In this document: positions 55,029-64,000 of the stretch, piece after piece
Position numbering within the stretch: position 1 is the first letter of the stretch
Layout: the number at the start of each line of letters is the position of its first letter
Source: Amphiplicatus metriothermophilus
GTDB lineage: Bacteria; Pseudomonadota; Alphaproteobacteria; Caulobacterales; Parvularculaceae
Direction of reading: 5' to 3'
Assembly: GCF_900199215.1 (NCBI RefSeq)
Contig: NZ_FZQA01000005.1
Span: 1 to 64,000 of the forward strand
DNA: 64,000 nt
Position numbers and translations under genes: made by a program
Notes under the pieces: generated by a model
Seen by the model: only the letters and a program-made list of their open reading frames with translations
Database searches by the model: none
What the model was told of the DNA's origin: nothing

Positions 55029-55319
55029 TCAGCGATATTGTTGGATGCGCGTGGCGCGCAGGCCCGCCATGCCGTACTGGTCGATCGCCCGCTGCCAGCT
55101 GAGAAACTCCTCGACGGTGAGCTTGTAGCGGCGGCAGGCCTCTTCAAGGGTGAGCAGGCCGCCGCGAACCGCCGCGACGACTTCGGCCTTGCGCCTGATC
55201 ACCCAACGCTTCGTGTCGCTCGGCGGCAGGTCGGCGAGCGTCAGGGGCAATCCGTCGGGGCCGATGACATACGGCTCCTTGGATCGCTGCGGCGTGGCGT
55301 TCGAAGCGGCGACGGACAT
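55029..55319 (-). CDS. sciP: CtrA inhibitor SciP (DUF1153)
   Basis: The 96 residues match the DUF1153/SciP family throughout, with the helix-turn-helix core RWVIRRKAEVVAAVRGGLLT, EACRRYKLTVEEFLSWQRAI and the C-terminal end GLRATRIQQYR. In Caulobacter SciP binds CtrA at promoters and blocks activation in G1 cells. The gene is monocistronic with a strong terminator. A near-consensus CtrA site lies 58 bases upstream of its start, consistent with the known CtrA control of sciP. Confidence 0.93.
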   Translation of the reverse strand: MSVAASNATPQRSKEPYVIGPDGLPLTLADLPPSDTKRWVIRRKAEVVAAVRGGLLTLEEACRRYKLTVEEFLSWQRAIDQYGMAGLRATRIQQYR

Positions 55320-55376
55320 TGTCGGTTGATCCCTTAAGTACGCAACTCCAGTGAGCGCACCGTACGTCGGGCGCTT

Positions 55377-55391
55377 TTAAGAAACGCCTAA
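55377..55391. promoter_or_regulatory. CtrA-type binding site upstream of sciP
   Basis: TTAAGAAACGCCTAA matches the CtrA consensus TTAA-N7-TTAA at seven of eight defined positions with exact spacing. It lies 58 bases from the sciP start, where a CtrA-activated promoter would place it. Confidence 0.65.
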
Positions 55392-55542
55392 ATGTCAAGG
55401 TGAATTTGTGTGGTAAACTCTTGAATAAATTTGATAAAAATGCGCCGGCTAGGCGTCCCGTTACGAAACGGGCCGCCGCCGCGCGCCGCTCCCATGGGCC
55501 GCACTGGAACAGGCCGCCGCAAGCGCCTATGTTCCGCCCGCC

Positions 55543-56718
55543 ATGAGCATCGCCGCAGACATCGCGCCCATCGACATCGCCGCGCCGCGGATCGACCTCG
55601 GCGCGCCCGCCGGCGCGCGGGTGGTCGTGGCCATGTCCGGCGGGGTCGACTCCTCGGTCGCGGCGGCCCTGTGCAAACTTTCCGGCTATGACGTCGTCGG
55701 CGTCACCTTGCAGCTCTACGACCACGGCGCGGCCGTGCGGAAAAAAGGCGCGTGCTGCGCGGGACAGGACATTCACGACGCGCGGCGCGTCGCCGAACGC
55801 CTCGCCATCCCCCATTACGTGCTCGATTACGAGGACCGCTTCTCGCAAGCGGTGATGGAGGACTTCGCCGACACCTATCTCGCCGGCGCGACGCCGATTC
55901 CCTGCGTGCGCTGCAATGAACGAGTGAAGTTCAAAGATCTGCTGGAAACGGCGCGCGATCTCGGCGGCGCGGCCATGGCGACGGGCCATTACATCCGGCG
56001 CGTGGAAGGTCCCGCCGGGCCGGAGCTGCGCCGCGCGGCCGACCCGGCGCGCGATCAAAGCTATTTTCTCTTCTCGACCACGCGCGAGCAGCTCGAATTC
56101 CTGCGTTTCCCGCTCGGCGATCTGCCGAAAAGCGAGGTGCGCGCCATCGCCGGCGCGCTCGGTCTGGTCGTCGCCGACAAGCCGGACAGCCAGGACATCT
56201 GCTTCGTGCCGGAAGGCGGATACGCTTCCGTCGTCGAGCGTCTGCGCCCGGGCGCGGGCGAGCCGGGCGATATCGTCGACCTCGACGGGAACGTCCTCGG
56301 CCGCCATCCGGGGATCATTCATTATACGGTCGGGCAACGCCGCGGCCTCGGGCTCGCGACGGGCGAACCGCTTTATGTCGTGCGTCTCGACGCCGCGCGG
56401 CGCCGCGTCGTCGTCGGCCCGCGCGAAGCGCTCCTGGTCTCGCGCATCCGGCTGAAAGACGTCTCGTGGATCGGCGACGGCGCGCTGGAAGACGCCGCGC
56501 GCCGCGGCGATCCCGTCGCGGTGAAAGTGCGCTCCACGCGCCCGCCCGCGCCGGCGCGCCTCGTCTGGGAGGACGGGCGCGCGGCGGTCGATCTCGACGC
56601 GCCGGAAGAAGGGGTGGCGCCGGGCCAGGCCTGCGTCTTCTACTCGCCCGAAGACGGCCATGACCGGGTGCTCGGCGGCGGCTGGATCGCCGCGACCGGC
56701 CGGTCCGCCCTTCCATGA
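55543..56718 (+). CDS. mnmA: tRNA-specific 2-thiouridylase MnmA
   Basis: This 391-residue enzyme adds sulfur to U34 of Lys, Glu and Gln tRNAs. It has the PP-loop [13 protein letters not shown], the first catalytic Cys in [12 protein letters not shown], the second in [12 protein letters not shown], and [16 protein letters not shown] short extra N-terminus (about 25 residues) precedes the fold, as in other alphaproteobacteria. It is divergent from sciP. Its stop overlaps the acetyltransferase start (ATGA). Confidence 0.95.
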   Translation: MSIAADIAPIDIAAPRIDLGAPAGARVVVAMSGGVDSSVAAALCKLSGYDVVGVTLQLYDHGAAVRKKGACCAGQDIHDARRVAERLAIPHYVLDYEDRFSQAVMEDFADTYLAGATPIPCVRCNERVKFKDLLETARDLGGAAMATGHYIRRVEGPAGPELRRAADPARDQSYFLFSTTREQLEFLRFPLGDLPKSEVRAIAGALGLVVADKPDSQDICFVPEGGYASVVERLRPGAGEPGDIVDLDGNVLGRHPGIIHYTVGQRRGLGLATGEPLYVVRLDAARRRVVVGPREALLVSRIRLKDVSWIGDGALEDAARRGDPVAVKVRSTRPPAPARLVWEDGRAAVDLDAPEEGVAPGQACVFYSPEDGHDRVLGGGWIAATGRSALP

Positions 56719-57152
56719 CGGCGACGATCCGGCCTCTCGCCCGCGCCGACGAGCCGGCCTGGCGCGCGCTCTGGGACGGCTATCTGACGTTTTACGAAAC
56801 GCGTCTGGCTGAGGACGTCACGGCCGAGACCTTCCGCCGTCTCATCGAGGACGAGCGCTTCTTCGCGCGCGTCGCGCAGGCGCCGGAAGGGCTCGTCGGC
56901 TTCGCTCATTGCCTCTTTCATCCGGTCACCTGGGCGAAGGCGGATTACTGCTACCTCGAAGATCTTTATGTCATCGAGGCGGTCCGCGGCGCCGGCGTCG
57001 GGCGCGCGCTCATCGAGTCGGTCTACGCCGAAGCCGATCGGCGGGGCGCGGCGCGCGTTTACTGGATGACGCATCAGGGCAATACGACCGCGCGCCGACT
57101 CTATGATAAACTTGCAACGAAAACCGACTTCGTTCAGTACCGGCGGACATAG
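56715..57152 (+). CDS. GNAT-family N-acetyltransferase
   Basis: This 145-residue protein has the GNAT core: [20 protein letters not shown] gives the acetyl-CoA pyrophosphate loop, followed by [20 protein letters not shown]. The substrate is unknown. It overlaps mnmA by four bases and is probably translated with it. Confidence 0.88.
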   Translation: MTATIRPLARADEPAWRALWDGYLTFYETRLAEDVTAETFRRLIEDERFFARVAQAPEGLVGFAHCLFHPVTWAKADYCYLEDLYVIEAVRGAGVGRALIESVYAEADRRGAARVYWMTHQGNTTARRLYDKLATKTDFVQYRRT

Positions 57153-57178
57153 CGGACATCGAAGTTTCGGAGACGCCG

Positions 57179-57547
57179 TTGGCCAGGAAGAAGTACGATT
57201 GTCTCAAGTGCCCAGCCTATTGCTGCTCCTACGCGCATATTCCGACCACGAAGACGGACATCAAGCGACTGGCGAAGCATTTCGGCGTCAGCGAAGAGAA
57301 GGCGCGCAAGAAGTTCACCAAGAAGGGCGACAAGGAGAATCCGCGCGTGCTGCGTCATACGGCCGACGAGCATTTCGTATCGAGCTGCATGTTTCTCGAC
57401 AAGCAGACGCGCAATTGCACCATCTATGAAGCGCGCCCGAAGATCTGCCGCGATTTCCCGACGCAGACCCGCTGCGGCTATTACGACTTCCTGATGTTCG
57501 AGCGCGAAGTGCAGGACGATCCGGAATGGATCGCGACGACGGATTAG
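57179..57547 (+). CDS. YkgJ-family cysteine cluster protein
   Basis: This 122-residue protein has the YkgJ arrangement of cysteines: CLKCPAYCC near the N-terminus, SSCMFLD, NCTIYEARPKICRDFP and TRCGYYDF. The family is thought to bind iron or zinc; function is unsettled. The start is a TTG with GGAG seven bases upstream. It lies between the acetyltransferase and the oxidase genes. Confidence 0.88.
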   Translation: MARKKYDCLKCPAYCCSYAHIPTTKTDIKRLAKHFGVSEEKARKKFTKKGDKENPRVLRHTADEHFVSSCMFLDKQTRNCTIYEARPKICRDFPTQTRCGYYDFLMFEREVQDDPEWIATTD

Positions 57548-57553
57548 ACCGTC

Positions 57554-58663
57554 ATGGCTGAGCGCGTCGACGCCGTGGTCGTGGGGGCCGGCGTCGTCGG
57601 GCTGGCGGTCGCGCGCGCTTTGGCGCTCGACGGGCGGGAGGTCATCGTCCTTGAGCGTCATGACGCCTTCGGGACCGAAACGTCCTCGCGCAATTCGGAA
57701 GTCATCCACGCCGGCGTCTATTACCGGCCCGGCGGCCGGCGCGCGCGGCTGTGCGTGCGCGGCAAGGCGCTGCTCTACGCCTATTGCGCCGAGCGAGGCG
57801 TGGCGCATCTGCGCTGCGAAAAGCTCATCGTCGCCCACGGCGAAGAGGAGCGGGCGCGACTGACGGCGCTGAACGAAAACGCCGCGAAGAACGGCGTCGA
57901 CGATCTCGCCCTCATCGACGCGACTGAGGCGGCGCGGCTGGAGCCGGGCGTGCGCTGCGACGCGGCGCTGCTGTCGCCTTCTTCCGGAATCGTCGACAGC
58001 CATGGGCTGATGCTTGCGCTGCTCGGCGATCTCGAAAACGCCGGCGGGACGCTGGCGCTGTCGAGCCCGCTCGTCGGCGGGCGCGTCGAGGATGACGGAA
58101 TCCGGCTCGACGCAGGCGGGACGGAGCCGGTCGCGCTCAAGGCCCGGCTCGTCGTCAACAGCGCCGGTCTGTATGCGGATAAGGCGGCGCATTCGATCGC
58201 AGGACTCGACCCCGCCTTCATTCCGGCGATCCGGCCCGCCAAGGGGCAATACTTCGTATACGCAGGAAAAGCGCCGTTCTCGCGGTTGATCTACCCCCTG
58301 CACGCGCCGGACAGCCAGGGCGTGCATTACACCCGCGATCTCGGCGGCCAGGCCAGACTCGGCCCCGACATCCGCTGGGACGCGCCGCTGGGCGATTACA
58401 CGGTCGACGAGACGCGCCTGCCGTCGTTCGTCGAGACGGCGCGGCGCTTCTGGCCCGACCTCGACCCGGCGCGGCTCCAGCCCGGCTACGCCGGCCAGCG
58501 GCCGAAAGCGACGGGACCGGGCGAGGAGGGCGATTTCCTCATTCTCGGCCCCGCCGAGCACGGAACGCCGGGCTATATCGGCCTTTACGCCATCGAATCG
58601 CCGGGGCTGACCGCTTGCCTGGCGATCGGGGAGCTCGTCGCGAGAATCGCGCGCGCCGTCTGA
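57554..58663 (+). CDS. FAD-dependent oxidoreductase, L-2-hydroxyglutarate dehydrogenase-like
   Basis: This 369-residue DAO-family flavoprotein has the nucleotide-binding motif VVVGAGVVGLAVARALA at the N-terminus. It also has the LhgO-like segments SSRNSEVIHAGVYYRPG, PSSGIVDSHGLML, PAKGQYFVY and YPLHAPDSQGVHYTRD. LhgO oxidises L-2-hydroxyglutarate to 2-oxoglutarate and passes electrons to quinone. Relatives oxidise other 2-hydroxy acids. It follows the YkgJ gene by six bases, probably in one operon. Confidence 0.85.
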   Translation: MAERVDAVVVGAGVVGLAVARALALDGREVIVLERHDAFGTETSSRNSEVIHAGVYYRPGGRRARLCVRGKALLYAYCAERGVAHLRCEKLIVAHGEEERARLTALNENAAKNGVDDLALIDATEAARLEPGVRCDAALLSPSSGIVDSHGLMLALLGDLENAGGTLALSSPLVGGRVEDDGIRLDAGGTEPVALKARLVVNSAGLYADKAAHSIAGLDPAFIPAIRPAKGQYFVYAGKAPFSRLIYPLHAPDSQGVHYTRDLGGQARLGPDIRWDAPLGDYTVDETRLPSFVETARRFWPDLDPARLQPGYAGQRPKATGPGEEGDFLILGPAEHGTPGYIGLYAIESPGLTACLAIGELVARIARAV

Positions 58664-58741
58664 TCCGGCCTCCGGGCGCGTTGTCGGTCCGGCTCATGCC
58701 GGATAGGCTCGCCGAGGGAGAGGGATTCAAGGGGGCTGACG

Positions 58742-59821
58742 ATGTCGGAAACGACGCAGATCCGCGCCGCCGCGCCGAAGCCGGCCGTCCCGCCTTCGGG
58801 CGAGGAGGAGCTTCGCTTCATCCGAAATTTCCACGACGTTTTTCTGAGCATCGGCCTGGCGATGTTTGCGGCGGGGCTCGCCATCGCTTCGGTTCTGCTG
58901 ATCCGCGGGCTTGTCGGCGGAGCGGATGAGAGCGCCTGGCGGCGCGCGACCGCGATCATCGCCGCCGTCGCATTCGCCGACGCGGTCGTCATGTGGCTGC
59001 TGGCGGAGATCTTCGCGCGCACGCGCCGGCTGTTCCTGCCGTCCATCGTCATTCTGCTCGCCTTCGGCGGCTTTCTGTTTTGCGGGCTCGCGGCGACTTA
59101 CGCGCTGATCTTTCTCGATGCGAACATCGAAAATCTCGAAAAGCCGCTCAGCGAGCTGCGCGGCCTGCCGCTTTTTCTTTCGGGCGGCGTGACGCTCGGG
59201 ATCTTCGCCTATTATTTCCGTACGAAGCTTCCCTTCGCGATGGGTTATGGCGCGCTGGCGCTGGCGGGAACGGCGATCGCGTATCTGTTTTTCGCCGCGC
59301 CTGAGCTGGTCGCGCAGCACGCCCTGAAGCTTCAGCTCGCCGCCGGCGCGTTTCTGTTCGTGCTCGGCGTGGCCTATGACGCGCGCGACCCTGCGCGGCG
59401 CACGCGCTATTCCGACAATGGCTTCTGGCTGCACTTCTTCGCCGCGCCGCTGATTTTCTTCTCCGTCACGGCGATGGTCGTCAGTCCCGCGCAGGCGTTC
59501 TCGGGCGAGGCGTATCCCGCCGCGGCGACCCTGGCGGTGGTGATCGCCTTCGCGCTCGTTTCGCTGCTCATCAATCGCCGGGCGTTGCTTGTGTCGGGTC
59601 TTCTTTCGGCGGTCGCCTCGGTCTGGGTTCTCGTCTCGAAGACCGGGCTCGACGGCGCCTGGACGGCGGCGCTGACGCTTCTCATCCTCGGCGGGGCGAT
59701 GGTGCTGCTCGGCGGCGGCTGGCATGCGGTCCGCCGCGTTCTGGTCGCGCCCTTCCCGAAATCCGGGCCGATCTCACGCATCATTCCGCCCGAGCCGCCG
59801 CGGGGATCAGCCTCCGAATAG
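58742..59821 (+). CDS. Hypothetical multi-spanning membrane protein
   Basis: This 359-residue protein has a polar start of about 35 residues and about ten hydrophobic segments of 18-22 residues spread to residue 335, ending in a Pro/Arg-rich tail. The segment EEELRFIRNFHDVFLSIGLA is reminiscent of DUF2157-type membrane proteins, but I cannot assign it with confidence. AAGGGGG lies before the ATG. It is monocistronic, ahead of a tRNA-Met gene. Confidence 0.7.
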   Translation: MSETTQIRAAAPKPAVPPSGEEELRFIRNFHDVFLSIGLAMFAAGLAIASVLLIRGLVGGADESAWRRATAIIAAVAFADAVVMWLLAEIFARTRRLFLPSIVILLAFGGFLFCGLAATYALIFLDANIENLEKPLSELRGLPLFLSGGVTLGIFAYYFRTKLPFAMGYGALALAGTAIAYLFFAAPELVAQHALKLQLAAGAFLFVLGVAYDARDPARRTRYSDNGFWLHFFAAPLIFFSVTAMVVSPAQAFSGEAYPAAATLAVVIAFALVSLLINRRALLVSGLLSAVASVWVLVSKTGLDGAWTAALTLLILGGAMVLLGGGWHAVRRVLVAPFPKSGPISRIIPPEPPRGSASE

Positions 59822-59904
59822 GGCGGTCTTGCAAGGCCCGCCCGAGGCTTTTATAGACGCTGGCTCGCCCGCGCCTGACGCCCGTCACGGCCGGGCCCGC
59901 CTGG

Positions 59905-59981
59905 GGCGGGGTAGCTCAGTTGGTGAGAGCGCAGGATTCATAACCCTGAGGTCGGCGGTTCAAGCCCGCCCCCCGCTACCA
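59905..59981 (+). tRNA. tRNA-Met (anticodon CAT)
   Basis: The 77 bases fold as a cloverleaf: acceptor GGCGGGG with CCCCGCT, D arm GCTC/GAGC, anticodon loop TTCATAA, variable AGGTC, T arm GGCGG-TTCAAGC-CCGCC, and an encoded CCA. The anticodon stem CAGGA/CCCTG has one A-C mismatch next to the loop. The A/T start features and the T72-type pair do not match the initiator; elongator tRNA-Met is most likely. A CAT anticodon could also be tRNA-Ile with lysidine. Confidence 0.9.
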
Positions 59982-60288
59982 GCCGATCGCGCAAGTCGTT
60001 TCGGCCTTTCCGCAGGCTGGTTCCGCGCAAGATGTTACGGCCGTTCAGGATGGTTCCGCGGCCTGCATTCGGCTTCGTCTGGGTCGCGGCCCCGTTCCGG
60101 TTCGCAATCAAGAGCGAGAACGTAAAAGGAGCGCGCCCCGGCGCGCCCCTCAAGCGCGTCGGCGCGGCGTCCGTGTCCGCGTCCGCGAAGACGCGCCCGT
60201 CGCCGCCGGCTGGCGAGCCGTCGATCCGCGCAGCCTGCTTCCAGGCTGCGTAACGCCGCCCATGCGGCGCTCTTCCGCCGTCGCGGCG
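59982..60288. other. Intergenic stretch between tRNA-Met and the transaldolase gene
   Basis: No coding sequence is visible. It holds a terminator-like hairpin for the transaldolase gene (60229-60250) and GC-rich short palindromes around 60131-60145. Confidence 0.6.
60229..60250 (-). terminator. Hairpin behind the xylose/transaldolase operon
   Basis: CGCAGCCTG pairs perfectly with CAGGCTGCG around a CTTC loop, 39 bases after the transaldolase stop. There is no clear T-run. Confidence 0.55.
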
Positions 60289-60942
60289 TCAGAGAACGGA
60301 TTGCCCTGTCGCCGCCCAGTCCTTGAGGAAGGCTTCGAGCCCTTTGTCCGTTAGCGGATGATCCGCGAGCCGCCACAGAACGGCCGGCGGCGCCGTGACG
60401 ACGTCGGCGCCGATCAGCGCGCATTCCTTCACGTGATTCGGCGAGCGGATGGAGGCGGCGAGAATCTCCGTCCGGAAGCCGTAATTGTCGTATATCCCGC
60501 GAATTTCTCGGATAAGCGCAAGGCCGTCGGCGTGAATGTCGTCGAGCCGGCCGATGAAGGGTGAGATGAACGACGCGCCGGCCTTGGCGGCCAGCAAGGC
60601 CTGATTGGCTGAAAAGCACAGCGTGACGTTCGTCTTGATTCCGTCGCCTGAAAGGCGCCGGCAGGCCTTGAGCCCGTCGATCGTCAGCGGCAGCTTGACG
60701 GCGACATTGTCGGCGATCGTCGCGAGCGAGCGGCCTTCCTTCTCCATGCCCGCCGCGTCGAGCGCGACGACTTCGGCGCTCACGGGACCCGTCGTGGCGT
60801 CGCAGATCTCGGCGATGGCCTCGCGGAAATCCCGTCCCGCCTTTTTGATGAGCGACGGGTTCGTGGTGACGCCGTCGATCAAGCCCGCCTCGTTCAGCGA
60901 ACGGATTTCGCCGATGTCGGCCGTATCTGCAAAAAACTTCAT
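60289..60942 (-). CDS. tal: Transaldolase, small (fructose-6-phosphate aldolase-like) subfamily
   Basis: This 217-residue Schiff-base aldolase has the start [16 protein letters not shown], the TTNPSL motif, the catalytic Lys at 83 (AVKLPLT), [20 protein letters not shown], and [10 protein letters not shown]. It exchanges three-carbon units in the pentose phosphate pathway. It lies nine bases downstream of xylA, fitting a role in processing xylulose-5-phosphate made by xylA/xylB. Small transaldolases and fructose-6-phosphate aldolases are hard to tell apart by sequence alone. Confidence 0.9.
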   Translation of the reverse strand: MKFFADTADIGEIRSLNEAGLIDGVTTNPSLIKKAGRDFREAIAEICDATTGPVSAEVVALDAAGMEKEGRSLATIADNVAVKLPLTIDGLKACRRLSGDGIKTNVTLCFSANQALLAAKAGASFISPFIGRLDDIHADGLALIREIRGIYDNYGFRTEILAASIRSPNHVKECALIGADVVTAPPAVLWRLADHPLTDKGLEAFLKDWAATGQSVL

Positions 60943-60951
60943 CTCGTTCTG

Positions 60952-62271
60952 CTACTTTACGAATTTCGTGACGTAATTCTCGAGAAACTCCTGCCGGCCC
61001 GACTTGCGAACAGGCGCGATGTTCTTCTCGAGCGCGTAATCGGCCGCGCCGGCGAGATCGACGTCCCCCGCCAGCATCTTCGCGCCAAAACCCTCTTTCC
61101 AGCCGGCGTAGCGTTCTTCCTTGAAGCGCTCGAGGGTTCCGTCCTCGATCATGGCGGCGGCGTTGAGGAGCGCGCGCGCCGTCAGATCGATCGCCCCGAT
61201 ATGGCCGTAGAAGAGGTCCTCGGGATCGATGCTCTGGCGACGAACCTTGGCGTCGAAGTTAAACCCGCCGGTCGAGAATCCGCCGCCCTGAAGTATGTAA
61301 TAGACGGCGAGCGTGATCTCGCGCAGATCGTTCGGAAACTGATCCGTGTCCCATCCGTTTTGCGGGTCGCCGCGATTCATGTCGATGGAGCCGAAAATCC
61401 CGAGGTCGATGGCGAGCTGGATTTCGTGCTCGAAGGAGTGGCCGGCAAGCGTGGCGTGGTTGGCTTCGATATTGACCCGAACTTCCTTCTCCAGGCCGTA
61501 GCGCTCAAGGAAGCCGTAAACCGTGGCGACGTCCGTATCGTACTGATGCTTGGTCGGCTCGTGCGGCTTGGGCTCGATCAGGATCGTCCCCTTGAAGCCG
61601 ATCTTGTGCTTGTGCTCCACGACCATGTTGAGGAATCGGCCGAGCTGGTCGAGCTCCTGGCCCATCCGCGTGTTGAGGCCGCAGTCATAGCCTTCGCGAC
61701 CGCCCCAGAGCACGTAATTCGCGCCGCCGAGGCGGTGCGTCGCTTCGAGCGCGTGGCGCACCTGAAGGGCGGCGAAGGCCGCGACCTCAGGGTCGGGGTT
61801 GGTCGCCGCGCCGGCCATATAGCGCGGATGGCTGAAGAGATTGGCGGTCCCCCAGAGCAGCTTCACGCCGGTCTTCGCCATCTTCTCCTCGATCCTGTCG
61901 ACGATGACCGAGAGATTTTTCACATGCTCGGCCGGCGTGGCCGCGGCGGCCATTACGTCAACGTCGTGAAAGCAGAAATAGGGAACGCCGAGGCGCGTGA
62001 AGAAATCGAAGGCTTCGTCGAGCTTGTGATCGGCCGCGTCCTGATCGAGAACGCCCGTATGCCAGGGGCGTTCGAACGTGCCGGCGCCGAAGACGTCGAA
62101 TCCGTCCCAGCAGAAGGTGTGCCAGTAGCAAACGGCGAAGCGGAGGTGCTCTTCCATGGTCTTGCCGAGCACCACGCGGTTCTTGTCGTAATAGCGGTAG
62201 GAAAGCGGATCGTCGCTGTCGACGCCTTTGAATTCGACGGGCGGAATATGCGAAAAGTAACCACGCGACAT
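60952..62271 (-). CDS. xylA: Xylose isomerase
   Basis: The 439 residues match Xyl[21 protein letters not shown], the catalytic His in YFCFHDVDV, the metal ligands in [14 protein letters not shown] and [12 protein letters not shown], and the [16 protein letters not shown] region. It converts xylose to xylulose with Mg or Mn. The ATG at 62271 has GGGAGA upstream and overlaps the xylB stop (TGATG). Transcription runs xylB-xylA-transaldolase. Confidence 0.97.
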   Translation of the reverse strand: MSRGYFSHIPPVEFKGVDSDDPLSYRYYDKNRVVLGKTMEEHLRFAVCYWHTFCWDGFDVFGAGTFERPWHTGVLDQDAADHKLDEAFDFFTRLGVPYFCFHDVDVMAAAATPAEHVKNLSVIVDRIEEKMAKTGVKLLWGTANLFSHPRYMAGAATNPDPEVAAFAALQVRHALEATHRLGGANYVLWGGREGYDCGLNTRMGQELDQLGRFLNMVVEHKHKIGFKGTILIEPKPHEPTKHQYDTDVATVYGFLERYGLEKEVRVNIEANHATLAGHSFEHEIQLAIDLGIFGSIDMNRGDPQNGWDTDQFPNDLREITLAVYYILQGGGFSTGGFNFDAKVRRQSIDPEDLFYGHIGAIDLTARALLNAAAMIEDGTLERFKEERYAGWKEGFGAKMLAGDVDLAGAADYALEKNIAPVRKSGRQEFLENYVTKFVK

Positions 62272-63728
62272 CAAACGTTCTCCCTGAACAGCGGCGCAAG
62301 ACTCCTGTAGAGCTCCTGGAACAGCGGCCTGCGCGCCGCATAGTGGTCTCTCAATTTTTCGGACGGCTCGATCACGTTGCGGATCGGCGGCGGGGCGCAG
62401 ACGTCTTCGACGTCCTCGCCGGTCAGCGCCAGACGAGCCAGGCGCGCCGCGCCGTAGGCCGGTCCGACCTCGCCGCCCTCGCGGTAGATCAACGGCTGGT
62501 CGAAGACCGAGCTCAGGATCTTGCCCCAATATTGAGAGCGCGCGCCCCCGCCGATGACGGTCAGCGTTTCGATCCGCGCGCCGGTGGCGTGCAGCGAGTC
62601 GATGCCGTCGGCGAGCCCGAAAGCGACGCCTTCGAGCGCCGCCTGGCCGAGCGCGACGGCGTCGCTGGACGGCGTCAGGCCGAAAAACACCCCTTGCGCG
62701 AGCGGGTCGTTATGGGGCGTGCGCTCGCCGGTGAGATAGGGCAGGAAGATCTCGGTGTCGGCCGGCTTCTTGCGCGCTTCCGCAGCCGCATAGAGCGCCG
62801 CGGGGTCGGCGAAGCCGGTCGCGCGCGCCACCCAGTCGATCGCGCTGGCCGCGCTCAGCATGACCGACATCTGATGCCAGCGGCCGGGCAGCGCGTGGCA
62901 GAAAGTGTGGACGCCGCCCGCCGGATTCGCCCGGTACTGATCGTCGGCGAGGAAGGTGACGCCCGACGTGCCGAGAGAAAGAAAGGCGTCGCCCGAGCGT
63001 ACGACGCCCGAACCGACCGCGCCCGCCGCATTGTCGCCGCCGCCGGCTGCGACGGGAACGCGCTCCATGCCCCAGGCTTCGGCGAGCTCGCCGCGCAGCC
63101 TGCCGGTGAACGCGTTTCCTTCAAAGAGGGCCGGCATGTTCTCGCGCGAAAGGCCGCAGGCGGCGAGAACCTCGTCGGACCAGTCGCGCTTCTTCGTGTC
63201 GAGCCACAGCGTGCCGGCCGAATCCGACATGTCGGAGGCGTAATCGCCGGTCATTCTAAGGCGCACGTAATCCTTGGGCAGGAGGATTTTCGCGATCTTG
63301 TCGAAGCATTCCGGCTCGTGTTTGCGCACCCAGAGAAGCTTCGGCGCGGTGAAGCCGGGCATCGCGCGGTTGCCGGTGATTTCGCCGAGGGCCGGCAGCG
63401 CGGCTTCAAGTTCGGCGCATTCCGCGAGGCTGCGCCCGTCATTCCACAGGACGGCAGGGCGAAGGGCCTTGCCGTCCCTGTCGAGCAGGGTCGCGCCGTG
63501 CATCTGGCCCGACAGGCCGATCGCGCGCGCCTTTCTGCGATGGTCCTGAGCGATATTGGCGACGGCCTTGTTCGTCGCCGCCCACCAGTCGGCGGGATCC
63601 TGTTCGGAATGCAGCGGCGCCGGGCGCGAGACCGACAGCTCTGCGGAAGACTGATCGACGACCGCGCCGTCGTCGTTGACCGCGACGACCTTGACGCCCG
63701 AGGTGCCTATGTCGATGCCGAGATACAT
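62271..63728 (-). CDS. xylB: Xylulokinase
   Basis: This 485-residue FGGY-family sugar kinase begins [20 protein letters not shown], with the catalytic Asp in [14 protein letters not shown] and the second motif in [19 protein letters not shown]. It phosphorylates xylulose to xylulose-5-phosphate. It is the first gene of the xyl operon, with a LacI-type operator 38 bases upstream. The following xylA start overlaps its stop. Confidence 0.96.
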   Translation of the reverse strand: MYLGIDIGTSGVKVVAVNDDGAVVDQSSAELSVSRPAPLHSEQDPADWWAATNKAVANIAQDHRRKARAIGLSGQMHGATLLDRDGKALRPAVLWNDGRSLAECAELEAALPALGEITGNRAMPGFTAPKLLWVRKHEPECFDKIAKILLPKDYVRLRMTGDYASDMSDSAGTLWLDTKKRDWSDEVLAACGLSRENMPALFEGNAFTGRLRGELAEAWGMERVPVAAGGGDNAAGAVGSGVVRSGDAFLSLGTSGVTFLADDQYRANPAGGVHTFCHALPGRWHQMSVMLSAASAIDWVARATGFADPAALYAAAEARKKPADTEIFLPYLTGERTPHNDPLAQGVFFGLTPSSDAVALGQAALEGVAFGLADGIDSLHATGARIETLTVIGGGARSQYWGKILSSVFDQPLIYREGGEVGPAYGAARLARLALTGEDVEDVCAPPPIRNVIEPSEKLRDHYAARRPLFQELYRSLAPLFRENV

Positions 63729-63765
63729 GCCTGACCGGATCGCCGCGCGGGGCGGAAGAAGTTGG

Positions 63766-63785
63766 TTATGATACCGCTACCATAA
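63766..63785. promoter_or_regulatory. LacI-family-type operator in front of xylB
   Basis: TTATGATACCGCTACCATAA is an imperfect palindrome (8 of 10 positions match between arms) centred on CG, as in LacI-family operators. It lies 38 bases upstream of the xylB start. The inner 14-mer shares TGATA-n-CG-n-TA-n-CA with the site at 27443. A XylR-type repressor is the likely binder; its gene is not in the window. Confidence 0.7.
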
Positions 63786-63792
63786 GGCCAGG

Positions 63793-64000
63793 TCAATCGC
63801 TCGTCCGGCCCTCGTCCAGAAAGGCCGCGATCCAGAACAATGGGGCGTTCCAGTTGATCGCGACCTCGTTCAGCGAATAGGCCTCGGTCTCGTCGGCGTA
63901 GCATGTTTGCGGCGCGCAGGAGCCGTCATGAAGGCGCCGGGCGACTTCTTCCGGCGCGCTCGCGGCGTTGGGCCCGCCGGCGAGGGCGCCCGGCGGCGGG
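63793..64000 (-). CDS. Glycoside hydrolase family 9 (endoglucanase-type), C-terminal part
   Basis: The last 68 codons of a gene that runs off the right edge are present, from PPPGALAGGPN through TCYADETEAYSLNEVAINWN to WIAAFLDEGRTSD and a stop at 63795-63793. PGALxGGPN and the SxNEVAINWNAPLxW stretch are hallmarks of the GH9 catalytic C-terminus; the Glu in NEVAINWN is the catalytic acid. GH9 enzymes cut beta-1,4-glucans such as cellulose. It is 64 bases upstream of xylB and in the same direction, so a plant cell-wall degradation role is likely for the cluster. Confidence 0.85.
   Translation of the reverse strand, partial: PPPGALAGGPNAASAPEEVARRLHDGSCAPQTCYADETEAYSLNEVAINWNAPLFWIAAFLDEGRTSD

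Overview
The window is GC-rich chromosomal DNA, most likely from an alphaproteobacterium of the Caulobacterales/Parvularculales/Hyphomonad type. The clues are a SciP-type CtrA inhibitor gene with a near-consensus CtrA site upstream, a MipZ division-site ATPase, an F0 operon with separate b and b' subunits, the DUF721-DsbA-Smc gene order next to mutY, and a TonB receptor-SapC-cupin-tryptophan halogenase locus. The species cannot be fixed from the sequence alone.

Bases 1-20437 look like accessory DNA. The core is a peptide and D-amino-acid catabolic locus in two divergent arms. The minus-strand arm carries an M19 dipeptidase, three serine beta-lactamase-fold hydrolases (the last cut short by an IS3-family element at the left edge) and an N-acyl-D-amino-acid deacylase. 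The plus-strand arm carries a GntR/FCD regulator, a TonB-dependent receptor, a YkvI-like permease, the D-glutamate pair dgcN and dgcA, a DUF819 permease and a fourth beta-lactamase-fold hydrolase with a membrane domain. A complete IS3-family element (perfect 27-bp inverted repeats, AAT target duplication, nonsense codon in orfB) sits between the arms. An IS1595-family element, a truncated tyrosine integrase and the 3' half of a tRNA-Asp gene end the region, which is what the right junction of an integrated island looks like. Taken together the genes could import peptides, release D-residues and convert D-glutamate to L-glutamate through N-acetylated intermediates.

Bases 20438-27161 hold the halogenase/cupin/SapC/TonB receptor locus. 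A LacI-type operator upstream of this receptor resembles one in front of xylB at the far right end, where transaldolase, xylA, xylB and the end of a GH9 glucanase form a plant-polysaccharide/xylose cluster. Bases 27162-28480 carry no convincing gene but contain a very GC-rich, structured stretch ending in a terminator. Bases 28481-29400 are AT-rich and hold a frameshifted HEPN-like gene and a small Cys/His protein directly behind a class I ribonucleotide reductase large subunit gene, which has tandem NrdR boxes upstream.

The rest (31.7-60 kb) is mostly housekeeping: membrane and envelope proteins of unknown role, a serine acetyltransferase-like protein, Uup, the F0 part of ATP synthase, an M3 oligopeptidase, Smc, a DsbA-like lipoprotein, DciA, MutY, MipZ, a J-domain protein, an FlhF-like GTPase, SciP, MnmA, an LhgO-like oxidase and a tRNA-Met. 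A GFA-family gene at 49.9 kb carries a one-base frameshift.
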